Shown here piece by piece: positions 14,011 through 20,358 of a stretch of 20,358 nucleotides of DNA (position 1 is its first letter; the number at the start of each line of letters is the position of its first letter). Position numbers and translations under genes: made by a program. The DNA is from an uncultured Alphaproteobacteria bacterium. Its GTDB lineage: Bacteria; Pseudomonadota; Alphaproteobacteria; RF32; CAG-239. Below the pieces are notes generated by a model, which did not search any database, was not told the DNA's origin, and saw nothing but the letters and a program-made list of their open reading frames with translations. The stretch spans positions 1-20,358 of the forward strand of contig CALXVW010000070.1 of assembly GCA_944392185.1 (NCBI GenBank), given 5' to 3'.

Positions 14011-14730
14011 CTAAATTACCCGACCCACAGTTAGCGTATCTACCGATTTCGCGCCCGCTTTCTTCAAACATTTGCCGCATTCCCTCAGTGTGGCGCCGGT
14101 TGTTAAAACATCGTCTATCAGCAATATCCTCTTGCCCTTAACCCTATCTTCTCTTTTTATGCTGAAAACATCTCTCACGTTTCTTTGTCTTTCCAATCCG
14201 CTCAGCTCTACCTGCGGGCGCGTCTTTTTATGGCGCACAAGTGTCAAATTATTACATTCTATTCCGCTTAATTTGGATAGCTCCCTTCCCAACAGCGCCG
14301 ATTGGTTATATCTTCTCTTTAGCAATCTTGTATAATGCAAAGGGACCGGCATAATCACATCTACACCTTCTTTGAAAATATCCTCTCCCGCAACATACAT
14401 CATTTGCGCTAGAAGTTTGGCATTCTCTGTCTTGTCGTGAAACTTGAAACTCAATATCAAATCTTTTGAAACATCATCATAAGCAAATGCCGAGCGGCTC
14501 AGCCTAAACGGACCTTTTCTGCCCTTCAGGCAATGTCCGCACAAAAGTTTTCCCTTTTTCTCTTCTAAAAATTCAAACGGGTGGCCGCATTTGTAGCAAT
14601 ATGGCTCGGTGATGAAATGTATCTCTTCTATGCAATGTTTGCACAGCCCCGTATTCTCTTTTAACACCTTGCCGCAATGCAGGCACCGCGGCGGCAGAAA
14701 AGAATTTAGTATTTGTTCCCAAATTTGCAT
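14011..14730 (-). CDS. comF: ComF family phosphoribosyltransferase-like protein
   Basis: A 239-aa protein of the ComF/GntX family, linked to DNA uptake and possibly single-strand DNA handling at the inner membrane side. The N-terminus has two zinc-finger-like Cys sets: Cys16, 19, 30, 33 (CLHC...CKHC) and Cys45, 48, 64, 67 (CYKC...CGHC). The C-terminal half is a type I phosphoribosyltransferase fold with MPVPLHYTRLLKRRYNQS and the PRPP loop RILLIDDVLTTGATL (residues 201-215). Length and order are standard. The ATG at 14730 directly abuts the stop of the sucD-like gene, so it is the last gene of the suf-suc run. Whether this organism is competent cannot be told from here. Confidence 0.93.
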   Translation of the reverse strand: MQIWEQILNSFLPPRCLHCGKVLKENTGLCKHCIEEIHFITEPYCYKCGHPFEFLEEKKGKLLCGHCLKGRKGPFRLSRSAFAYDDVSKDLILSFKFHDKTENAKLLAQMMYVAGEDIFKEGVDVIMPVPLHYTRLLKRRYNQSALLGRELSKLSGIECNNLTLVRHKKTRPQVELSGLERQRNVRDVFSIKREDRVKGKRILLIDDVLTTGATLRECGKCLKKAGAKSVDTLTVGRVI

Positions 14731-15597
14731 CTAAAGTTCTGATAAACGCAAGTGAATATCGTTTATATTATCAACCACTATCACGCCTGCCTCGGCAAAT
14801 GTATCTTTCTTATCTTGCGTGGAGATATGCCCGCGAGTGATGACATCACCTGCATAGCCCATCTTGTGCCCAAACGGAATGGCGTTGCCGGCAACAAAAG
14901 CTATTACCGGCTTTTTCTTCTTTAGCCCCTTATAATAAGCAGCCGCAACTTCTTCAAATGTACCGCCAAGCTGTCCAATCAACACGATTGCTTTGGTATT
15001 TTTATCAGCGTGAAACCGCTCCAAAACCTCCACAAAATCAATGCCTATCAGCATATCATCGCCCAAGCCTATCACTGTTGATTGCCCCTCTCCGGCGCGC
15101 GTGGTTTCCAAAACCGCCTCATATGTCAGGGTTGATGAGCGAGATACTACCCCTATCTTGCCTGGAGTATGAATATTCTCTGGGAAAATCCCCAATCTTG
15201 ACTCGCCGGGGGTGATTATTCCCGGTGTGTTGGGCCCTATCAGCTTGGTCTTGGCCCCTTTTAGCATCGCTTTTATCTCTAACATATCTTTCAGCGGCAC
15301 GCTGTCTGAAATGCAAACAGCCAAATCCAGTTCTGCCTCAACCGCCTCTCTCACCGCCGATTTAACATAGGGCGCCGGAACATACATAACACTCGCATTT
15401 GCTCCTGTTTCCGCCACAGCCTCTTTGACCGTATTAAACACCGGCAGGCCCAAATGCATCTCGTCCCCTTTGCCCGGGGTGACACCGCTTACAACTTTGG
15501 TGCCATAGTCTAAAGAACGGCGGATGTGAAATGTGGCCTGAGTACCCGTGATACCTTGGCAGACAACTCTTGTTTCTTTATTGACCAGAATCGACAT
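14731..15597 (-). CDS. Divergent succinyl-CoA synthetase alpha-like protein, active site altered
   Basis: A 288-aa protein collinear with SucD: an N-terminal CoA-binding Rossmann fold (ITGTQATFHIRRSLDYGTKVVSGVTPGKG) and a C-terminal ligase domain (SRSSTLTYEAVLETT, VLIGQLGGTFEE). In succinyl-CoA synthetase the alpha subunit carries phosphate on a histidine in MGHAG. Here the site reads MGYAGD, with Tyr248 encoded by TAT at 14854-14856. The catalytic glutamate of GEIGG is Gln209 (CAG at 14971-14973), and GPNCPG is GPNTPG. The reading frame is intact with normal codon use. Known biochemistry says the phospho-histidine is essential, so the standard ATP/GTP-forming reaction is unlikely; a changed ligase, binding or regulatory role is my inference. 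Overlaps the sucC-like stop by 1 nt (TGATG). Symbol left empty because sucD function is doubtful. Confidence 0.88.
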   Translation of the reverse strand: MSILVNKETRVVCQGITGTQATFHIRRSLDYGTKVVSGVTPGKGDEMHLGLPVFNTVKEAVAETGANASVMYVPAPYVKSAVREAVEAELDLAVCISDSVPLKDMLEIKAMLKGAKTKLIGPNTPGIITPGESRLGIFPENIHTPGKIGVVSRSSTLTYEAVLETTRAGEGQSTVIGLGDDMLIGIDFVEVLERFHADKNTKAIVLIGQLGGTFEEVAAAYYKGLKKKKPVIAFVAGNAIPFGHKMGYAGDVITRGHISTQDKKDTFAEAGVIVVDNINDIHLRLSEL

Positions 15598-16799
15598 CAG
15601 TCACTCTCCTCCACCGCCTGCACCAGCAAATTGACCGCCTCCTCCATGGTCTCTGCCATGATTATCGGTAATTTGGATTTTTGCAAAATCTCTTTGGCCT
15701 CGTCCTTATTTGTCCCCTCAAAGCGGACAACCAACGGAACATTCAAACCAACCTCCGAGGCGGCAGAAATTATTCCGTCTGCTATCAAGTTGCAACGCAA
15801 AAATCCTCCTAAAACGTTTATTAATATCCCCTCAACCTTGGGATTGGTCATGATAATCTTGATGCCGGAGGCAATCTTGTCTTTATCAACACCACCTTTT
15901 ACGTTCAGAAAACAGGCTGTGCCGATACCTTTTTTGCGCAGCAAATCCATGGCCGCCAAAGCAATGCCGTCACCGTTTACGATACAACCGATTGAACCGT
16001 CAAATTCACTGTAGTTAAACTTATATTTGGCCGCTTGCAACTCTCTCTCTGAGGTTTCGTAATCATCACGCAGGCGGCTGATGTCTCCGTGCCTATACAG
16101 CGCATTGTCATCAAAGGATATTTTTGCATCCAAGGCCACCAGCTCCCCGTTTCTTTGCACGCCGACCGGGTTAATCTCTATCATCTGCGCATCATAGTCC
16201 AAGAAAACTCTATGCAACCCGTTGATAAAACGCTCCAAACTCTTGGCACTGCGGGGAGGCAGCTTCAAAAACTCCATAACCTCTTTAATCTGCTCTTTGG
16301 TGGTTTCTCCTTCCAAATCCAGTGGAACCCGCAATATCTTCTCCGGATGGTTGATGGCCAGATTGGTTATCTCCTCATCTTTTATCGGTGCAACCAGCAA
16401 TGTCAGCGCGGCGCTCACTCTCTCCACCGCAACGCCGGCATAAAAAATCTGCCCGACTCTCGTGTAGGCCTCAACATATAAACGGCTGACAGGTTTGCCC
16501 TTGGGCCCGGTTTGGACCGTAACTAAGGTGGAGCCCAACATCTCCTCTGCCTGGTTAACTATCTCTTTGCGGCTTTTTACCAATCTGATGCCGCCGCGGT
16601 GTCCTGCTGATTTTTCCAGAAAATAGCCCTTATTGCGCGCGCCGGACTGAATTTGCGCCTTTAGCATCCAAGGCCCTTTGCTTGAGGCTCTTGAGGCTAC
16701 TTTTTTGGCCTCTGTCGGAGTATAGGCCACACCGCCTTTGGGAATCTTTATCCCATATTGGCTTAATATCCTCTTGGCCTGATACTCGTGAATGTTCAT
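15597..16799 (-). CDS. Divergent succinyl-CoA synthetase beta-like protein
   Basis: A 400-aa protein collinear with SucC: an ATP-grasp domain from MNIHEYQAKRILSQYGI to about residue 240 (containing MIEINPVGV, whose Glu faces the swinging phospho-histidine in real enzymes, and LDAKISFDDNALYRH), then a C-terminal flavodoxin-like ligase domain (GCIVNGDGIALAAMDLL...). Several normally fixed blocks are altered: the nucleotide loop GGRGKAGG is replaced by SGARNKGYFLEKSAGHRGG, longer by about seven residues; FLDVGGGA is FLNVKGGV; and GG..RCDLIA is GGFLRCNLIA. The gene starts 3 nt after the sufE stop and its stop overlaps the alpha-like ATG, so the pair is expected to form a complex. Its partner has lost the phospho-histidine. 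The two together look like a diverged paralogue of sucCD, kept under selection since the frames are intact. Confidence 0.88.
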   Translation of the reverse strand: MNIHEYQAKRILSQYGIKIPKGGVAYTPTEAKKVASRASSKGPWMLKAQIQSGARNKGYFLEKSAGHRGGIRLVKSRKEIVNQAEEMLGSTLVTVQTGPKGKPVSRLYVEAYTRVGQIFYAGVAVERVSAALTLLVAPIKDEEITNLAINHPEKILRVPLDLEGETTKEQIKEVMEFLKLPPRSAKSLERFINGLHRVFLDYDAQMIEINPVGVQRNGELVALDAKISFDDNALYRHGDISRLRDDYETSERELQAAKYKFNYSEFDGSIGCIVNGDGIALAAMDLLRKKGIGTACFLNVKGGVDKDKIASGIKIIMTNPKVEGILINVLGGFLRCNLIADGIISAASEVGLNVPLVVRFEGTNKDEAKEILQKSKLPIIMAETMEEAVNLLVQAVEESD

Positions 16800-16802
16800 T
16801 GC

Positions 16803-17210
16803 CTATAAAATCTCCGCATAGTGTTTTATCTTATCTATCATCGCCAAAAGTCCGTTGCGGCGGCTCGGCGATAAATGCTCCTGTAAATTCAGTTTAGCAA
16901 AAATATCTTCAACTGCAACCGCTTTAATTGCCAATGGGGATTTATGGTTATAAATGCTTAAAACAATGGCTATCAGTCCTTTGACGATCATTGCATCACT
17001 GTCGCCCATAAAACTCAAATCCCCGTTCTCTTCTTTCTTGGGAACCAGCCAAACCTGAGACTGGCAGCCCTGCACTTTCCACTCTTCTGCATGATATTCC
17101 TCAGGCAAAGGCGGTAGTTTTTCTCCCAATTCGATAATATATCTGTATTTATCTTCCCAATTGTCCAGAAACTGAAAATTTTCTATAAGCTCTTCTATAT
17201 CCATATTCAT
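16803..17210 (-). CDS. sufE: Cysteine desulfuration protein SufE
   Basis: Accepts persulfide sulfur from SufS and passes it to the SufBC2D scaffold. The 135-aa protein has the SufE signature: acceptor Cys49 in VQGCQSQVWL, preceded by LP.LPEEYH.EEWKV, and the C-terminal FAKLNLQEHLSPSRRNGLLAMIDKIK. The ATG at 17210 gives MNMDIEEL; the ATG at 17204 is equally possible, as no strong ribosome site is seen. It lies 8 nt after sufT and 3 nt before the sucC-like gene. Confidence 0.95.
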   Translation of the reverse strand: MNMDIEELIENFQFLDNWEDKYRYIIELGEKLPPLPEEYHAEEWKVQGCQSQVWLVPKKEENGDLSFMGDSDAMIVKGLIAIVLSIYNHKSPLAIKAVAVEDIFAKLNLQEHLSPSRRNGLLAMIDKIKHYAEIL

Positions 17211-17218
17211 CGTCCGAA

Positions 17219-17647
17219 TTAAAACAGTTCTATCATCGCTTTGGCTTCATCGCTCATATTCTCAAAGCTCCAGGCCGGCTCCCAAACAACTTTGACACAT
17301 ACCACGCCTACTCCATTTAGACTTGCGACCGCATCGGCTGCTTGTTGCGGCAAAATTCCCGCCACCGGGCAAGTGGGAGCCGTGACCGTCATATCAATAT
17401 CCACATCGCCGTCGTCTTTTTGCTCTATTCTATAAACCAGTCCCATGTCCCAAATATTTATCATTATCTCCGGGTCTGACACTGTTTTTAGGGCATTTAT
17501 AATATCATCGCGGCTTGCTTTGTTTACTCCGTCTGCCATCTTCTTGCCGGCATAGGCGGTATAATCCTGTCCCATGGTGCCGTTCTCGCCTAAAGACAAG
17601 GCCTCTAGCAATTGTTTTTCTCTATCTTCCAAAATTTCTTCTGCCAT
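17219..17647 (-). CDS. sufT: SUF-associated DUF59 protein SufT
   Basis: A 142-aa MIP18/DUF59-family protein found in suf operons, helping Fe-S cluster maturation or delivery in the cytoplasm. The C-terminal 100 residues are the domain: DIINALKTVSDPEI..NIWDMGLVYRIE, TAPTCPVAGILPQQAADAV with the conserved Cys, and VVWEPAWSFENMSDEAK. The first 40 residues are a less conserved extension typical of the operon-encoded form. AAAGGAT lies about 6 nt before ATG 17647, 11 nt after the sufS stop. Confidence 0.92.
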   Translation of the reverse strand: MAEEILEDREKQLLEALSLGENGTMGQDYTAYAGKKMADGVNKASRDDIINALKTVSDPEIMINIWDMGLVYRIEQKDDGDVDIDMTVTAPTCPVAGILPQQAADAVASLNGVGVVCVKVVWEPAWSFENMSDEAKAMIELF

Positions 17648-17658
17648 TTTTATCCTTT

Positions 17659-18873
17659 TTAGAAAAAAGTCTTGGCTTTTTGCAGTGCTGCAATAAAGCG
17701 GTCTATATCATCATAATCCGTATACAAGCCAAAAGAAGCGCGCGCCAAAGATTCATATCCCATGCGGTGCACTAATGGCGCCGCGCAATGGTGGCCGACC
17801 CTGATTGAGACCCCTTCTTTGTCCAACAAAAAGGCCAAATCTTGCGGATGAATCCCTTCCATCACAATCGAAATGACTCCACCCTTGCCGGCCGCGGTTC
17901 CTATCTCTTTTAGCCCCTTGACCTCAGGCAGGCGCCGGTGAACATAGTCTACCAATTCATCCTCGTGAGCTTTAATCTCATCCATACCCAGATTCATCAC
18001 ATAGTCAAGTGCTGCGCCCAAGCCTATGGCCTGGACAATTGCCGGGGTACCGGCCTCAAACCGAGCCGGCGGAACATCAAACGTGGCCTTTTCATAAGTG
18101 ACAACATCTACCATATCGCCGCCAAACTGGTAGGGCGGCATGGCAGATAACAGCTCTTCTTTGCCGTACAAAACACCAACTCCGGTCGGGCCATAAATCT
18201 TATGACCGGAAAATGCAAGAAAATCACAGTCTAAATCAACCACGTCTACCGGTTGATGAACAATATATTGGCAGGCATCCACCAAAACTTTGGCTCCCCT
18301 TTGGTGGGCTAAAGATATCATCTCTTTTAAGGGAAAAACAGTGCCCAAAACATTGGACATTCCGGTTATGGCAACCAGTTTGGTATTATCGTTCAAACTT
18401 TTCTGATATTCTTCAGGATTAAAACTGCCGTCATCATTTATCTTAAATATCTTAAGCTCAAAACCTATCTCGTCTCGCAACACTTGCCAAGGCACTAAAT
18501 TGGCGTGGTGCTCCGCCTCTGATATGACAACCCGGTCTTTCGAGCTCAAAAATTTGCGCCCCCAGGTTGCGGCAACCAAATTTATGGCCTCCGTTGCGTT
18601 GCGGGTAAAGACTATCTCAGAATCCTTCTTTGCGCCCAAAAACTTTTGCACTTTTTTTCTGGCTTCTTCATATTCCGAGGTAATCTCCTCTGACAGCAAA
18701 TAAGAACCGCGGTGAACATTTGAATATTCTTTGGAATATATATCCACCATCTTGTCTATCACTGCCTGCGGTTTTTGTGCCGAGGCCGCCGAATCCAAAA
18801 AAGTGTTCGGGTGCCCGTTAACCTGCAACCCCAAGACCGGAAAATCTTTTCTTATCTTCTTTACATCATACAT
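17659..18873 (-). CDS. sufS: Cysteine desulfurase SufS
   Basis: A PLP enzyme (group II desulfurase) that takes sulfur from cysteine and gives it to SufE. The 404-aa length is normal. Visible residues: HHANLVPW (His122/123, stacking on PLP), Asp199 in VLVDACQ, PLP lysine Lys225 in FSGHKIYGPTG, and the persulfide-carrying Cys363 in RVGHHCAAPLVHRMG. It starts 9 nt after sufD with a AGGAAA-type ribosome site at the end of sufD and is followed by sufT and its partner sufE. Confidence 0.97.
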   Translation of the reverse strand: MYDVKKIRKDFPVLGLQVNGHPNTFLDSAASAQKPQAVIDKMVDIYSKEYSNVHRGSYLLSEEITSEYEEARKKVQKFLGAKKDSEIVFTRNATEAINLVAATWGRKFLSSKDRVVISEAEHHANLVPWQVLRDEIGFELKIFKINDDGSFNPEEYQKSLNDNTKLVAITGMSNVLGTVFPLKEMISLAHQRGAKVLVDACQYIVHQPVDVVDLDCDFLAFSGHKIYGPTGVGVLYGKEELLSAMPPYQFGGDMVDVVTYEKATFDVPPARFEAGTPAIVQAIGLGAALDYVMNLGMDEIKAHEDELVDYVHRRLPEVKGLKEIGTAAGKGGVISIVMEGIHPQDLAFLLDKEGVSIRVGHHCAAPLVHRMGYESLARASFGLYTDYDDIDRFIAALQKAKTFF

Positions 18874-18882
18874 CTTGGTTTC

Positions 18883-20127
18883 CTATTTGGCCTCTTTTTC
18901 AACCCAATTTCTAATCCCTTCGTGCTTAATCTTTCCGATAACCTCTTCCAAATAAGCATCTATCAGAATCTGGCGGGCTTCTTCCAAACCAATACCGCGA
19001 GAGCGCATATAAAACAGCTGGTCTTCATCCAGCTCACCGCTGGCGGCTCCATGCGAGCATTTTACATCATCGGCAAAAATTTCAAGCTCCGGCTTAACAT
19101 CTACCTCTGCCGTATTGCTCAACAGCAAAGCCTTGTGCAACTGGTTTCCCTCGGTCTTTACCGCATTGGGGGCAATATGAATCTTGCCCTGGAAAACGCC
19201 TTTGGCATCGCCGCCGATCACCCCTTTGACCAACTGGTGAGAGGTGGTTTGGGCTGACAAATGTTCAATATCCGTTGTGGTGTCCAACGTGGCCCAGCCT
19301 TTCATGACATAGGCGGCATTAACCTCTGCATTGGCGCCGCTTTCTTGTAATTTTACCAAAGTCTCGTTGCGGCCGATGTCAGCGCCTCTTTGCAGGCAAA
19401 AACTTTTATACTCACTGTCTTTGTTTGCGGCAACAACACTTAGGGCCACGTGGTTGGCTTTGAAAGCCTCCGCCTGTACCTTGATATGCTCCAAGCGCGC
19501 TCCCGCAGACAAATTAATTTCATTAACAATATTTGCAAAATAGCGTGATTTTACCTCTCCGCTCCAAGTATGATACTCGACTATTGTCGCTGCGGCATTT
19601 TCTTCCAGCACAATTAAATTATGCAGATTGAAAAACAGGTTCTCCTCCCCAGGAGTGGTGTGGCTGATGACGGCCAGAGGCTTTTTCAGCTCAACATTTT
19701 TTTCAATCCTTATATAAACACCCTCATTCAAATAGCTCTGATTGAGCGCGGCAAACGGATACTTGTTAATATCTGCCATTTTGCACAAATGTTTCCAAAC
19801 CTCAGGGTGAAAAAGCATGGCCTCTATCAGCGGGATAACTTTCACTCCTTGCGGCAGAGTGCTCTCCTGCGGGCAGAAATAGCCGTTTTCAAACCTAATC
19901 TGATAAGCCTCAAACGGTAAATCAGCCTTCCAATCAGAATCTTTCTTGCTCTGCTTTATCACAAAATCATCGCCGCAGAGCTCTCTTGGCTTGGTGTATT
20001 TCCATGCCTCTGTTTTAGCGGTTGGCACACCGGCTTTGGCAAAAGCTTCTGCTCCCTTCTGGCGCACATCGCTCAGCCAGGGTATTTCTTCGCCGATTAG
20101 AGGTATTTTTTGCAATAAAGAAGACAT
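18883..20127 (-). CDS. sufD: Fe-S cluster scaffold protein SufD
   Basis: A 414-aa component of the SufBC2D complex on which Fe-S clusters are built. N-terminal helical part (EAWKYTKPRELC), then the right-handed beta-helix core (GEENLFFNLHNLIVLEENAAATIVEYHTW..., AQTTSHQLVKGVIGGDAKGVFQGKIHIAPNA) and the C-terminal ADDVKCSHGAASGELDEDQLFYMRSRG, with the conserved His in CSHGA that takes part in cluster assembly in E. coli SufD. ATG 20127 directly follows the sufC stop, so translation is coupled. Confidence 0.96.
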   Translation of the reverse strand: MSSLLQKIPLIGEEIPWLSDVRQKGAEAFAKAGVPTAKTEAWKYTKPRELCGDDFVIKQSKKDSDWKADLPFEAYQIRFENGYFCPQESTLPQGVKVIPLIEAMLFHPEVWKHLCKMADINKYPFAALNQSYLNEGVYIRIEKNVELKKPLAVISHTTPGEENLFFNLHNLIVLEENAAATIVEYHTWSGEVKSRYFANIVNEINLSAGARLEHIKVQAEAFKANHVALSVVAANKDSEYKSFCLQRGADIGRNETLVKLQESGANAEVNAAYVMKGWATLDTTTDIEHLSAQTTSHQLVKGVIGGDAKGVFQGKIHIAPNAVKTEGNQLHKALLLSNTAEVDVKPELEIFADDVKCSHGAASGELDEDQLFYMRSRGIGLEEARQILIDAYLEEVIGKIKHEGIRNWVEKEAK

Positions 20128-20358
20128 TTATTTTTCTTTCACAAACTCGGCATAGCCTTTTTCTTCCAACTCCAAGGCCAAATCCTTGCCGCCAGATTTG
20201 ACAATATGGCCGTCGGCATAAACATGCACAAAATCCGGAACTACATAATTCAATAAACGCTGATAGTGGGTGATAACCAGCATGGAGAACTTTCCGTCCC
20301 TTAAAGCATTAACCCCTTCCGACACAACTTTTAGGGCATCAATATCCAAGCCGGAATC
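20128..20358 (-). CDS. sufC: Fe-S assembly ATPase SufC, C-terminal part
   Basis: The last 76 residues of SufC, the ABC-type ATPase of the SufBC2D complex; the gene runs off the right edge. DSGLDIDALKVVSEGVN is the D-loop region after the Walker B motif, and VITHYQRLLNYVVPDFVHV contains the H-loop histidine. The end KGYAEFVKEK is normal for the family. It is cut only by the window, not broken. Confidence 0.95.
   Translation of the reverse strand, partial: DSGLDIDALKVVSEGVNALRDGKFSMLVITHYQRLLNYVVPDFVHVYADGHIVKSGGKDLALELEEKGYAEFVKEK

Overview
The window looks like a chromosomal segment of a fairly low-GC alphaproteobacterium, probably a host-associated Rhodospirillales-like lineage. This is an inference from the alphaproteobacterial character of DnaE and MurA, the small basic ORF in front of murA, and the suf gene order ending in sufS-sufT-sufE. 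No rRNA or complete marker set is present to prove it. Most genes are housekeeping. The accessory-looking part is the stretch from about 12.2 to 14.0 kb around a tRNA-Thr gene.

Layout. (1) 133-1064, plus strand: a zinc-metallopeptidase-like gene interrupted by one -1 frameshift. (2) 1180-6282, plus strand: dnaE followed by two adjacent, related multi-pass membrane proteins, closed by a bidirectional terminator. (3) 6325-8218, minus strand: a 50-aa basic ORF, murA and a META/HslJ-like lipoprotein. (4) 8390-8731, plus strand: a DUF486 membrane protein with a terminator. (5) 8806-10464, minus strand: an orphan 93-aa protein, a YgjV-like membrane protein and an HD-domain phosphohydrolase. (6) 10595-11413, plus strand: a hexose-6-phosphate mutarotase-like protein. 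It is followed by a minus-strand inositol-monophosphatase-family gene (11479-12237). (7) 12300-14000: a repeat-rich region with an AT-rich orphan HExxH protein, tRNA-like fragments, tRNA-Thr(GGU) with promoter and terminator, and upstream of it a broken second tRNA-Thr copy split by a strongly structured 107-nt insertion. (8) 14011-20358, minus strand: one tightly packed run sufC(partial)-sufD-sufS-sufT-sufE-sucC-like-sucD-like-comF.

How the genes work together. Block 8 is an SUF iron-sulfur assembly operon: the SufC/SufD scaffold components, the SufS/SufE sulfur-donating pair and the DUF59 accessory protein SufT. It reads directly into a divergent succinyl-CoA-synthetase-like pair. The alpha subunit of that pair has lost the phospho-histidine (Tyr248) and the catalytic glutamate (Gln209), so it is unlikely to do the standard reaction. 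The two observations most worth following are this SucCD-like pair and the tRNA-Thr locus with its split, structured upstream copy and the duplicated tRNA-end-like sequences flanking the orphan metallopeptidase gene.
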